The position numbers were made by a program, and so were the translations under genes. This document shows, piece by piece, positions 35,177 to 46,823 of a stretch of 64,000 nt of DNA. The notes under the pieces were generated by a model. It was not told where the DNA came from, did not search any database, and saw only the letters and a list, made by a program, of their open reading frames with translations. Positions within the stretch are counted from its first letter, which is position 1; the number at the start of each line of letters is the position of its first letter. The stretch is from Pyrus communis (lineage: Eukaryota; Streptophyta; Magnoliopsida; Rosales; Rosaceae): NCBI RefSeq assembly GCF_963583255.1, contig NC_084811.1, positions 12,108,088-12,172,087 on the forward strand, in the 5' to 3' direction.

Positions 35177-35933
35177 TTGCCCTGCAATTTCCTTGAACTT
35201 CGGCTTTTAGGCCGAATGGTTAAGGATTAGTACAGTCGAAGAACTCTCGTATCGCCGATAATGAAACTTTTTACTCGGCAACAACATCTCTGTACTGCCA
35301 ACGCTATGGTCTTCCTTGGCTGCCACAATTCTATACAAGGCTCGACCACTTTAATAAATAACCTCTTCGAGCATCTCGACAAAATTTGGACCGAGGAAAA
35401 CCGAACATCATCGAGGGCCGAGATATATAGGTAACCTGATTACCTAATATAATTTGTCGGTCATGCCTATATATATATATATATATACACACACATAAAG
35501 AACCTGTACCGAGCACTAGTTTGCCGACCTTGGCATGTATGATATAGGTCAAGAAGAGTTGGGGGTGAAGGGCTGAAGGAAAAATCTTCCTTGATAGCTC
35601 GTTCCTCGGCTATGCATATACATACACACACACACACACACACAACCCATTGTTAGCAATCATGACTAAATAGGTAGCCTGATTGATGTGATGCTACTAT
35701 ATATCCAATGTCAGCAATGCATATGATTTTTGTTCTTGTGGCCAAAAGCATTCTTTCGGTCACTTTGGTCAAAAGCATTTCTTCTGAGCCGACTAAATAG
35801 GTTAATATCCTCGGCCTCTTTTGCGTTTTTTTTTTTTTTTTGACACCTTCTGCCAACAGTCGAATGACATTTTTATACTCCTTCAGCCCTTCCATTCCTT
35901 CGGTCAAAAGTTTCTCCCCTTTTTATCTTTTTT

Positions 35934-35981
<48 letters not shown>

Positions 35982-36033
35982 TTGTAAAGTGGGCCGAGGC
36001 TGAGAACGAGAAGAATTGGGTGTTGAGAATATA

Positions 36034-36073
<40 letters not shown>

Positions 36074-36317
36074 AGCAAATGAACATAAAAGTGACCGAAC
36101 CATAAAGTGGAGGAGGCCAACGATGTTTTATTCCGAGTCGAGATCTTTTTACATCAAAATTCTCAAATTGATTTCGCTCTAGGCCGAGAAAAGATTTTTC
36201 TCCAAATATTTTTGACTTGGCGGAATATTTTTCATTTTCGGCCGCTGAATGTGTTGAACAATTATTATGCTCCCTAGGCATAATAATTTCGCCAATTTCG
36301 GCTTTTAACCCGAACAA
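35177..36317 (-). other. Interior of the CCAGC-flanked element, non-coding part with microsatellites
   Basis: This contains (TA)n at about 35465-35488, (CA)n at 35622-35644, (TA)n at 35938-35979 and (AT)n at 36030-36070. Frames reading IYIYIY are artefacts. A purine-rich stretch ending TTGCAGGGCAA (minus strand) abuts the 3' LTR as its polypurine tract. Confidence 0.7.
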
Positions 36318-36929
36318 CTAAGCCGAATAGGATTGCTCCATATCGGCTTTATCACCAATAATCATATCGATTGGCGTGGTTTGTTCAACTAAAACCATGA
36401 ATTGGTCTTGTTCATCATTGGAACATTTTTCTGACGGATTATTTTCTAAGTCAATTTTTGGCTTAGAAACTTGAACATTTTCTTCTAGGCCTACCACACT
36501 TTCAGCCTCAACTGAAAAAATAGGTGGCCTAGTCTCGACTGAAAAAATAGGTGGCCTTTGTTCTTCGGCCAAATTAACAATTTTTTTAGGCTGATGTCTA
36601 ATTACGGCCGAAGCGGAAAATTGCCCCCCGATCTTTCCAACCAACCATTCCTCAAATGGAATCGATTTGTAGTCGAAAACGTAAGGAAAATATTCTCCAT
36701 CTAGCCAGGCATTAAATCGAGCCCTGTCTTCATTTACCCATTGCTATTGCAGGGTAACAGGAGCTTTTATTCTCAACATGTAAGCAAATGACTTTTGCAT
36801 CTTTGTATGGCCACGAAGAATATTTTCCACTTCCAAAGATTTTTTTCGTTCCTCATTGTGTTTTTTCAATTCCTCTAGGAGCTCGTACAATTGGCTACGT
36901 GGAGCCGAATTGGAATCTTGATATATCAT
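36318..36929 (-). CDS. Unrecognised ORF of the non-autonomous LTR element, one internal stop
   Basis: ATG 36929 (MIYQDSNSAPRSQLYELLEE) begins 25 bp after the primer-binding region. The frame runs to a stop at 36318-36320 and is broken once by TAG at 36746-36744 after APVTLQ. It starts with a charged probable coiled coil (LLEELKKHNEERKKSLEVEN). A central block NEDRARFNAWLDGEYFPYVFDYKSIP-type sequence spans the TAG. The tail is acidic with a tandem RPPIFSVET/RPPIFSVEA repeat. It has no zinc knuckle, protease or RT. It sits where gag would be. Function unknown; one stop in 204 codons suggests it was coding until recently. Confidence 0.55.
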
Positions 36930-36956
36930 ATGAACTTCGTAGTTTTAACACTGGGT

Positions 36957-36975
36957 CCCACTGGGCGTGCCAAAA
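36957..36975 (-). other. Primer-binding site of the CCAGC-flanked element
   Basis: TTTTGGCACGCCCAGTGGG directly follows the 5' LTR. It shares its core with the primer-binding site at 3201-3222 of an otherwise different element. Confidence 0.7.
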
Positions 36976-38371
36976 TGTTGACCCTAAAAATTGCAAAACA
37001 CAAAGCCTACGTGGCGTGCAGGCAGAATAATTAATTAGCTAACTACTTCATTCGGCTGAATGCAGGGCATGCCAACTCGTCGGCTGAGCTCGACCGAGGA
37101 GTAAATTTTTTTGATGTTGCGTTAAGCACGTTGCTGACTTCTTTATCTTGCGACTGCGGCCGAGGAAGGAACAAATCTCGGCCTTTGGATTCTCGAGCCT
37201 GAAGACAAGGCTACTAGTTCTACGAAGTTCACAAATCGTCGGCGCCGAATTCGGTCACAGTGATTATATTCATGAGAGCATAAGCACGTTTAATCGACAC
37301 CAAATTGTACGGACACAAGTATTCAAAGGTAATGTATGTCTTGATGGTGAATGTGGTTTGGCCGTCAGAATGCCGAACTTTGAAACTCACTTGTGAGTAT
37401 CCAATCATAAAATCACTCGGCATTCAATGCGCCGAATGTCGTAACTCGTAACACCTTACTTCGTCGAGAAGGCTAATAAGATGACCTCTGCCAATAAGGA
37501 TTCGGAAACCCTTCTTGACCGAGATTTGGATAGGTAACCAGTTGGCCTCGACGCAGTGCTGTTTATCCAAACTGAAGGTACTCCTCGGTCGGCTGATTCT
37601 ACAATAACAATGTTGTTTATCCAAATTGAGGGTGTTCACCAGTTGTCTTCACAGTGCTGTTTATCCAAACTGAAGATGTGTCGGCGGGGAAAAAGAAAAT
37701 AAAAAATCTCAAGATGTTTGAGTGGTTTTGCATAGGGCAGTTATGTGTTGACTTGGATGTCCTTTTTGTCGTTGCCACTGCCTTTATTTATAGATTTTGT
37801 AATGCTCAGCCATTGAAATAAATTATTCCAATTCCATTCTAACTCTCAGTGTCCATATATTGTGATAAAGAACCTTTTTGATAATATCCCTCAAAGTCAA
37901 GATTTCTTGGGTCAATGTCATGTGCTCCTTTCATCTTTGCAGAACACCAATCTAATCCAAAGATTGGTTATAATATTTAAATGTCGTGGATCTCTGTCAT
38001 CCAAATTCCATGTACCAATGACATTTCAATTTGCATCATTATCTTGACTTCAACATTATCCCAAAACCATGCATCTTGACTATTCAAACCTCATCTTAAT
38101 ACACCATCACCATGCTGCTGCTCAATCTAATAATAGGAGTCCTAAGTCCATTTGAATTGTACTGCTTGCTCGGAAACTTACTTTGCATCTTATTATCCCG
38201 TATAAGAAAATATCAATATAATTTGTTAAACGATAATTATTATGATAAAAATCATAATATTATCTTTCAATAATAATAAAATTATCTTCATTTTTCATCT
38301 GACGGTTAAGAGCTATGCTCACTCAATGGTCTTGATTGCATGGGTCGATGGTGTAAATTTGGGTCCAAACA
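36976..38371 (-). repeat. 5' LTR of the CCAGC-flanked element
   Basis: 1396 bp. On the minus strand it ends AGGGTCAACA and is followed by the primer-binding site. It is the partner of 33790-35176. Confidence 0.92.
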
Positions 38372-38501
38372 CCAGCACATACCTTTTGAAAAATACGATC
38401 TCCTTCATTTCCAAAGTCCACATTACTGTGTGGGTGTTGAAAATCTGTGTGGGCATTCATTAATCTGCCAAATATTTTCAACACTACTAATGTTTTCAAC
38501 A
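38372..38501 (-). repeat. Copia 3' LTR, proximal piece
   Basis: It begins TGTTGAAAACATTAG after the polypurine tract AAGGGGGAG and runs into the CCAGC duplication of the nested element. It includes repeated TGTTGAAAA motifs. Confidence 0.75.
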
Positions 38502-38534
38502 CTCCCCCTTGGATGCTTACATATCAACATTAGT

Positions 38535-38720
38535 TGCCTCGTTAAAACCTTGCTTGGAAAAAAACCTAGTGGGAAAAAAACCATAGCAAAGGAAAAAGAG
38601 TACAACTTTATCTGGATTGTTGATACAGTGTTAAGTATGCTTATGTTGCCTCATTAAAACCTTGATAGGAAAAACCAGTGGGAAAAATCCTAATTGAAGG
38701 AAAAAGAGTACAACATACAT
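38535..38720 (-). repeat. Duplicated block between pol and the copia 3' LTR
   Basis: GTTGCCTC.TTAAAACCTTG and AAGGAAAAAGAGTACAAC (plus-strand reading) each occur twice, in the same order, about 110 bp apart. Confidence 0.8.
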
Positions 38721-38734
38721 GTATCATGGATGCT

Positions 38735-41700
38735 CCTTCTGATATGTATCTCCTCCTGATTCCACATTTTTCAAATTTATCTGATTGGTAAGTCGACGTA
38801 ATCCGATACTTTGCAGTAACTTCTGAAACGTGCACTTTGGTAGAGACTTGGTGAACAGGTCTGCCAGATTTTCATTGTAACGGATTTGTCTGAGTTCAAA
38901 ACTTTAAAGTTCATGTGCACTGAAAAACTTTGGAGATATGTGTTTGGTCTCATCGCCATTGATGAATCATTCTTTCATTTGGGCAACATAGGCTGCATTA
39001 TCTTCATGGATTTTCTGTCTTCAGAGTTAGACCACATGAATTCTGGATATGATGGATCATTGATCTTAACCAAGAACACTCACGACTTACTTCTCGTAAA
39101 GCAAGGATTTCTGTGTGATTTGAAGATGTAGCAACTAATGTTTGCTTCGTTGAGTGCCATGAGACTGTTGTATCTCTATTCTTGAACACATATCCAGTTT
39201 GTGAGTGGGCTTTATGCGAATCAGAAAGAAAACCAGCATCTGCATATCCAACAAGGACCTAGTCATTTGTGGATTTCTTTAAGTAAAAAGTCCCATGTCT
39301 GTTGTCCCACGAAGGTATCGCAATATATCTTTGATTCCCTTCCAATGACAAATTGTTGAAGCAGAGCTATACCTTACTAACAAGTTGACTGAAAAAGCTA
39401 TATCTGGTCTAGTACATTGTGCTAAATACAATAAAGCACCTATTGCACTCATATATGGTACTTCTGGACCAAGAACCACTTCATCATCTTCTTTTGGCCG
39501 GAATGGATCTTTCTTAATGTCCAAACAACAAACGACCATTGGCATGCTGAGTGGATAAGCCTTGTCCATGCCAAATCGCTTCAGGATTTTTTCAATGTAA
39601 GCTGATTGATAGACCAAATTCCACTAGCACAATGCTCGATCTGTAGGCCGAGACAATATTTTGTTTTTCCAAGGTCTTTCATTTCAAATTCACTTTTCAG
39701 ATATTTAGCAGTTTTATTGAGCTCTTCAGGAGTTCCAACTAGGTTCATATCGTCGACATATACTGTCACTATAACGAATCCAGAGTTGAATTTCTTAATG
39801 AACACAAACAGGCAAATTGATAGGAGCATATTTAGGTGACGTAGCTAGCTTATTCTTGTGCATTTGTGCTATTATTTCTTAGTTAATCGTATTTCAACTC
39901 ATTTTCGTGTGTTTGTAGGTCCAAAGGGTTAAAGTACCAAGAAAGTGCATTTTGGTGCATTTTGGAGCAGTTTTGGGCACTAAATGGATAGCTTGTATAT
40001 GGGCCAACATGGATGGACGAATTTGGAGTTCAAAAGGCTAGAAATCTGATAAGAAGATGAAGAATTTAAACTCAAGACAAAGTGGATAAGGAAGCTCAAA
40101 AGAGGAAACCATATCCAAAACCTTATCTAACATTATCCAAAACCTAATCTTGTCTTATCCTATCCTAACCTTATCATGCCTTAATCCTAGTAGCAAGGGG
40201 ACCTAAATAGATATTTCTTGAACCTATTTCTAGAAGCATTCTCTTCTAGAAGTCCCAAATCAGCCACAAAGCACATTAGTCCTAGAAACCCTACAAAGGT
40301 GGCGCCTATTCCCTTCTAGAAGGCCTTGCCTTACCTTGCAAGCCATTCCCTCCTTCCCTCCAATATGTGCCACACCCTCTAGGCCCTATCCCTGATTGAA
40401 TTTGATTTTTAGGGCCTCATTCCTTATGGATTTGGGTTACACAAATCATTTTATGAAACTAAGTGGGCCAAACCCCCTCCTAGGTGGATTTAATCACTTA
40501 TTGCCGAACCCTAGGGCCCTTTTCCAATAAATATACTAAGTGTAACCCTAATCTAATTAACCCTAGGACTATATGAACATATTTTCAACCACAAATTCGC
40601 ATGAACCCCTTATGCCATTCAGAAAATCCTTGCCGCAAGCCCTAGCCTCCATTCTCCTTCATTCATTCACTCCGTACACTTCCATATACAACATGCCGCA
40701 CTCTACCATCATAATCAGCCATCATTCATCATCCCAAGCAAGAATACATCATTCATAACCCCCAAAACCACCACCCACATCTTCTGCCGCAGCAAGGAAG
40801 AAGGAGGAAAGCCCTAGACGTGCATGTCATTCGACTTGGAGTTGCTGGAACGTTTTAGGTGTAATCTTTATTGTGTTTTTCAATGTTTAATTTCAAGAAT
40901 CTTTGCTTTGCGAGTATGAGGAACTAATCCCCTTTTGGCTAGGGGGAATTTCGAAACCATGGCTATATTTGCATTATGATTTGATTACTTCCAGTTGTGA
41001 TTTCATGAATTGTGAATTCAATTTACTTATCTATTTGAATTAAAACTTGTTTATGTATATGGATTGAGAGTGCACACTTAATTTGCATGCATAAATCTGA
41101 TGCTAGGATATAAAGAAACTTCACCTAATCGTTGGGAACTTATATTCATAAGTAGTAAAGGTTGTTAGTCACAATCATGTTAAGTAAATTCTTGGCATAA
41201 GTATCATGCGCTTTCATAGTTACGAATGCCTCCTCAACACTTATGATTTTCATAGAATTTAATGATCTTTGATTGTTTCCCTATTATGCGCTTTCATGTA
41301 GAGAACTTTTGAGGAATAATTTGATTGCAATGCGCTAATTCCATTCAATTCAATGACTTAAAGGAAATCTGAGGGTTAATTTAAGCGTACCTAATTAACT
41401 TGGGGTGTTGAGGTTCATGGTTCATTGAATAAGCAACTGGAGATTGTTTTATATGCAAGTATGTCATGTGTGGAGAAAGACCTCCTAACTAGCCCATCAT
41501 CCATCTAATTTCACCAAATTCGTGCAAATCTACATAGTTTAAAGTCTTGTTTTTGTTTACTTTATTTTCGTCCAAAACCAAATCCCCCTTTATGTTAGAG
41601 TGTCTAACTAGTTAAAATCTGTTTTAGATTGTGTTTTCAAGTGTTTTGAGTCAAGTTAGAACCAAAATTCGTCCAAAATTGTGTTTAGAGTCAAATCTGC

Positions 41701-44700
41701 CCAGTTTGTGTTTTTAGGCAGTTTTGAGTGTTTTTAGCTTATTTTGAGTCTTGTGAACTTGTTTTGAGTCTTTTAAGTTGAGTTAAGTGTTTTAAAGTTT
41801 AGTTTTATTTATTTGAGTCAGTTTAAAGTGTTTAGCAATCCTTCCTAATCCCCGGTTTAAGAACGATCCCTACTTACATATATACTACAATTGTCAAAAG
41901 AGGGTTAATTTGTGTGTTAAGTTAATTTTCGCATCACAGATGACATTGCTGATATACCCTTCTTTGATCAAATACTCACTGAGATGATTATACCACATTC
42001 GTCCAGATTGTTTCAGCTCATACAATGATCGCCTTAATTTGATTGAGAGCATACTTCGTGGTTTGTTAGTTATTTCAGGCAACTCAAGTCCTTATGGAAC
42101 TTTCATATATATGTCAGTATCTAATTATCCATATAAATACGCGGTGATGACATCCATAAGTCGCTTGTCAAGTTTTTCTGAAACCACTAAACTTATTAAG
42201 TAACAGAACGTAATTGTGTCCATTACAGGAGAATATGTCTCCTCATAATCAATTCTAGGTCTTTGAGAAAAGCCTTGTGCAACGAGTCGTGCTTTATATC
42301 TTGCAATCTCGTTTTTCTCATTTTGCTTTCTCATGAATACCCATTTCTAACCCACAGGGTTTATATCAGGCGGGGTTTGAACTACTGGTCCAAAAACATT
42401 TCGCTTCTTTGCTTTCATGTACATCTGTTTCTTTAGGTACATATGTCTCATCAAGGACATTTTCTTTTTCTGAAAGTACAGAATCATGAATTATGGATTT
42501 GTCATTCATTTTTTCTTCTTGAATGATTTCATTTGGATTTAGTTGTGCCCTCATCTTTCTCTTTCGAGGGGCTGAATCTTTTGAAGCTGGAGGTCTACCA
42601 CGCTTCAAGCGTGCACCAGATGAATCATTCAGCGCCACATTATTTTGTCCAACAGGGATATCAATTCTTGCAGGTGCATTTGCAGCTGGTATATATGATT
42701 TTGTCACTTTCATAGCATCATTAAATGCATCTGGCATTTGATTGACAATACCTTGAAGATAAACGATCATTTTCACTTCATTTTCACATTAAGTGCTACG
42801 TGGATCGAAATGAGATAAGGCGGGAACACCTCACGTTAGCTCTTGCCGTTTTTCTAGAACAATTTTTTCTCCCCCTAACAACGGGAAGCTTGTCTCATCA
42901 AAGTGACAATCAGCAAAACGAGCTGTAAACATATCACCTGTCAATGGTTCTAAATATCTAATGATAGATGGTGAATCAAAACCCACATAAATTCCCAGTC
43001 TGCATTGAGGTCCCATTTTAGTGCATTGTGGTGGTGCAATAGGTACATAAACAGCACAACCAAAAACTCATAAATGTGAAATGTTTAGCTGATGCCCAAA
43101 CACGAGTTGTACTAAGGAGTATTGGTGGTGGGCTATAAGTCTCAATCAAACCAATGATGCAGCATGTAAGATGGCATGTCCCCATGCAGAAACTAGCAAT
43201 TTTGTTTAAGATGTAAATTCACCAACGTTATCAAGTCGGATTGACTTAATGGGGTAATCTGGGAAATGTGCTCGCAACTTAATTATCTGAGCAAGAAGTT
43301 TCGCGAAAGCTACACTTTGAGTAGACAAGAGACAAACATGTGACCATCGGCTAAATGCATCAACCAAAACCATAAAATATCGAAATGGTCCACAGGATGG
43401 TTGAATAAGACCACAAATATCCCCTTGAATTCTTTGTAGAAATGATGGGGATTCAGCATCAACATTTAGTTGTGATGGTCTAATTACCAACTTCCCCTGA
43501 GAACAAGCCTTGCAAGGGTTATCATTTAAGATAGCAATGTGTCTACTCAATAATGGATGTCCTTTAGAGTTGGTAATGATCATACGCATCATGGTAGATC
43601 CTAGGTGACCGAGACAGTCATGCCAAAGCATGTAAGCTTTTGAATCAATGAACTTCTGGTTCATGATAGTATGTGATTCAATTGTCTTTATGTATGTATA
43701 ATACAATCCACTCGTCAAACCACGCAACTTCTCTAATATACGCTTCTGGGTATCATTGGAGGTAATGCATAGATACTCCACATTTTTCTGCACTTTTTGT
43801 TTCAATGTGGTATCCATTTAAACGTATGTCTTTGAAACTCAACAAATTTCGAGTAGATCGAGTAGCGTACAATGCATTCTGTATGGACAATATTGTTCCA
43901 TTTGGTAACACAATCTGGGCTTTCCCTGAGCCTTCAATTACATCTGATTGGCTTGATATTGTTGTTACCCTTACTTTTGTAAGGATCAATCTTGAGAAAT
44001 ACTTTCGATGTCGAAGTATTGTATGCGTGGTTGCGTTGTCTGCAAGACAAATATCTCCGCCATTGTTCTTGTTTTAAGAATGACCATAGTGCTTATCCAT
44101 GTTTTTTGAGTAAAGGGATCCCGGTTAAAAGCAATTCATAATAGGAAATTTAAATGCCACTTTTATTGAATTTGAAATGCTACTTTCAAACTAAAAGTTC
44201 GGTACATCAAACATAAATGATTCAGTCGGACCAGTATACTTCATTCCCCCTTTCCACAATGAAGTTCGAGACATCTAGATGGGTTGTGTTCAACTGCCCT
44301 AATAAGTCGCACACTGGATCAGGTATATCCATTGGTTTAACCTGGTTAAGAAAATTGGTCTTGACACCCTTCTCCTTAATGGAGGCTTGATATAGATCCA
44401 CTAAATGTTTTGGGGTACAACAAGTACTCGCCTAGGGCCTATTGCCACCACACCTATGGCAGGCTCCTTCAAAGTTTCTGGGAGCATTGTTAATATAAGC
44501 TTTGCCTTTGTGGTGATTCACATTTTTGAAGCACGAGCCTGAATTATGCCTTAGAACCTGGTTGTGAAACTAGACACCATGATTCTTGCCTTTCCCGTTC
44601 CACCATCCTCGTATGTGTCTACATCCTCGTTTATAATTATTGCCACCAGAGGATGTGGTGTTCACTTCGAGGGAAGTAGCATTCACGTCTGGGAATGATG

Positions 44701-45280
44701 CAAATCCAGTAGGTCGGGACTGATGATTTTTCATCAATAGCTCATTGTTTTGTTTAGCTACCAGGAACACAGATATTAGCTGGTTGCATTCAGTGAAACC
44801 TCACTCTCTATACTGTTGCTGCAGGAGCACGTTTGAGGCATAAAAGTTGCTAAAAGTCTTTTCCAGCATATCTTCCTCGGTGATGGTTTCCCCACAGAGT
44901 TTCATCTGGGAGCTAATTCTGAACATCGTAAAATTGTATTCAGCCACTGCCTTGAAATCCTGGATCCTTTGGTGAGTCCACTCATAACAAACTCTTGGAA
45001 GAATCGCCGTTTTCTGGTGATTGTATTTGTTTCTCAATGCCTTCCAAAGAGTTAACGAATCTTCAACCGTTAGGTACTCGCTTTTTAGTCCTTCATCAAG
45101 GTGGCGACGGGTAAAGATCATGGCCTTCGCCCTATCTTGAGAAGTTACACTGTTCTCCTCCTTGATTGTTTCTCCAAGATTCATTACCTCCAAATGGATC
45201 TTGGTATCCACTACCTAGGTAAGGTAGTTTTTCCCAGTAATGTCCAGGGCAACAAAATCAAGCTTTGCCAGGTTCGCCAT
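38735..45280 (-). pseudogene. Copia gag-pol, multiply disrupted
   Basis: Gag starts at ATG 45280 (MANLAKLDFVALDITGKNYLT) with an early TAG in place of a conserved Trp, then the UBN2-type gag block 45211-44801 (AKAMIFTRRHLDEGLKSEYL). A basic glycine-rich tail lies at 44690-44570. Pre-integrase and integrase are at 43817-43206 (LWHDCLGHLG, H..H..CKAC zinc finger, VLVDAFSRWSHV). RT begins at 42334 (ARLVAQGFSQRPRIDYEETYSPV), continues to 41942, is split by a solo LTR, and resumes at 39817 with YVDD at 39760-39749. RNase H-type sequence follows (39189-38735, VSWHSTKQTLVATSSNHTEI) with frameshifts. It resembles RE/Tnt1-like polyproteins. It is non-functional. Confidence 0.9.
39818..41936 (-). mobile_element. 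2.1-kb solo LTR inserted in copia RT
   Basis: On the minus strand it begins TGATGCGAAAATTAAC and ends GCTCCTATCA. Flanks are ATCTG and ATTTG, a 5-bp duplication with one mismatch. The flanking copia codons EGYISNVIC and LFVFIKKFNSG become contiguous without it. There is no coding content; it includes multiple degenerate GTTTTGAGTC-type repeats at 41640-41830. Confidence 0.82.
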
Positions 45281-45439
45281 TTTCTTTTCTGAAAGAAAAC
45301 TGAGATGTGTAAGAACTTGCAACAATATGTATTTTGGAGTACGTACTATTAGAACTTCTGTTTCTTACAAATTTTTCATTTTGATCTTCAGGCCAAAATG
45401 ATAAGCACTCAAAACTTCAGGCTCGAGATTTTCAAGATG

Positions 45440-45766
45440 AATGAGGAGGGCGATTGTACCACACCATTCTCATTGAAATAACATATCATAGGATGAGCGA
45501 TTATTCCGCACCACTCAAGTAACAGGAAAATTTAAATACGCAGAGTAAGGTGGGCGATTATACCGCACCACCTAAAATTGCAATGAAATTAAACAACATG
45601 CAAATTTAAATATGCAAGGTAGGGTGGGTGATTATACCGCTCCACCTAAAATTTGCAGTAAAATCAGATCTGCAGTCCAAGATAGGTGATGATACCGCAC
45701 CATCTTGGATTGCAGTAAGATTAAATTTGTAGCTCAAGATGGGCGATCGTACCACACCATCTTGGA
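45440..45766 (-). repeat. Six tandem hairpin units in the copia leader
   Basis: A conserved core, GGCGATTATACCGCACC in plus reading, recurs at about 45449, 45496, 45553, 45627, 45686 and 45742, spaced 47-74 bp. Each core is bracketed by complementary arms that differ between units: AATGAGGAGGG/CCATTCTCATT, TGAG/CTCA, AGGTGG/CCACCT, GGTGG/CCACC, TCCAAGAT(A)GG/CCATCTTGGA and CAAGATGG/CCATCTTG. The array lies 160-490 nt upstream of gag, in what would be the genomic RNA leader. Confidence 0.85.
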
Positions 45767-45990
45767 TTGTAGTAAAATCAACATAAATAAGCACTGGGTT
45801 AGTAATCAAGATCTACACCAAACAAGAAATCAAAGATATATGTAACTGTTAGGTTGAGAACTAGAAGCAAGCATGGTGCAAATAGTTCTTCACGAGGGTA
45901 TATCCAGCAGTTGAGGCAGAGGAAGAAGATGAACAGTAAAATCACTTAACAAGCCATATAATTTGACTGCTCACACTAAAATATAATTGG

Positions 45991-46754
45991 TTATCACAAT
46001 CTCCATGGATGAACCTTTGTTTTCAATTAGGATGACCTAGTCTGTGATGCCCTTATTTTTATGATGATTTCCAAGTATTACGATTGTATGTCATATGGAT
46101 GCGTATAAATTAACCACGGTAATGATCTACTATAGGTGAGAAACTCGTCATCGTGAATGAAAGAGAAAACCAAAATTTGAATACTTGTAACTGTTTTATC
46201 AAAATTGATTTCGAAATTTGGTAACCCACAAAAATAACTTTCAAATTTGAAGTTTCAGTTTTTATCCTTACTAAACAAGTTTTTAGCATACAGTTAGAAT
46301 TAAAAACTAATGCGGAATGATTATCAAACATGTATGGTATATATGCTAGGATTTTGTATGTATTTGATCTGGTAGTAAGAGCTAGAAAGCAGGTGAACAT
46401 TAGCCATGAACATTTGCCATACTTCGAAGAATCCAAAGGAAAAACGACGATTTCTGCAGAAGCAATGGTTGCAAGCTTTTTCTATTTTGTCAGTATTTTC
46501 GATGAGTCCACACAAAATTGTTGTTATTAGGATAGCACTATCCGACGTCTCATGAACGTTAGATAACTTTGTGCTTGTAGCCATATATGTCTGACCAACC
46601 GATCGAATATATATCAAGTTCCATTTATTCTTGGAAAAAAAAGAGAACAAAAAAAAAAAAACCCTCCTTGATTAATATTATGTTGATCATGTCCAAAATT
46701 AATATGATGTTGTTGATAAGTAACACATAAATAATATTATCCAATGCACATTAG
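45991..46754. other. Flank between copia and CACTA, nothing supported
   Basis: AT-rich. Minus-strand frames at 46110-46650 overlap one another and have no recognisable domain. I looked for the copia 5' LTR start here and did not find it. Confidence 0.4.
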
Positions 46755-46775
46755 AATCACTAGTACAAAAAATTA

Positions 46776-46823
46776 TTTGCGCGACCGAACTTTGTGCGAC
46801 AAAGACAAACTCGTCGCACAAGG
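46776..46823. repeat. CACTA left subterminal repeats
   Basis: Three TTGCGCGAC / TTGTGCGAC / CGTCGCACAA motifs in 48 bp. They continue at 48060-48290 beyond a nested element (CGTGCAAAG, GCACGAC, GCGCGACCAAATATTTC twice). Confidence 0.75.

Larger units (their letters stand above)
33790..38371 (-). mobile_element. Non-autonomous LTR element with an unrecognised ORF
   Basis: Direct LTRs at 33790-35176 and 36976-38371 have the perfect 5-bp duplication CCAGC at 33785-33789 and 38372-38376. The minus orientation is set by the primer-binding sequence TTTTGGCACGCCCAGTGGG at 36975-36957, next to the right-hand LTR. The LTR on that strand starts TGTTTAGACCC and ends AGGGTCAACA. The 1.8-kb interior has one frame of about 204 codons and AT microsatellites, with no gag or pol domain. 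It is inserted in the copia 3' LTR. Both LTRs contain repeated CAGTGCTGTTTATCCAAACT blocks (three per LTR). Confidence 0.92.
33592..45990 (-). mobile_element. Ty1-copia retrotransposon, 5' truncated, with two nested insertions
   Basis: Order on the minus strand is leader with hairpin array (about 45950-45440), gag (ATG 45280), protease/integrase, RT, RNase H (to about 38735), a purine tract AAGGGGGAG (38510-38502), and a 3' LTR beginning TGTTGAAAACATTAG at 38501. The 3' LTR is split by the element at 33790-38371 and resumes with TATAAATAG (33776-33768) and AATAAA (near 33630), ending about 33592. Domain order integrase-RT-RNase H defines copia. A 2.1-kb solo LTR (39818-41936) splits the RT. 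I found no 5' LTR up to 46750, so the upper boundary is approximate. Confidence 0.85.

Noticed and set aside
35840..36120. IYIYIY-type ORFs on both strands
   Set aside because: Products of (TA)n microsatellites in a retrotransposon interior.
46110..46650. Two overlapping 108-codon minus ORFs
   Set aside because: Different overlapping frames, AT-rich, no recognisable motif or splice context.
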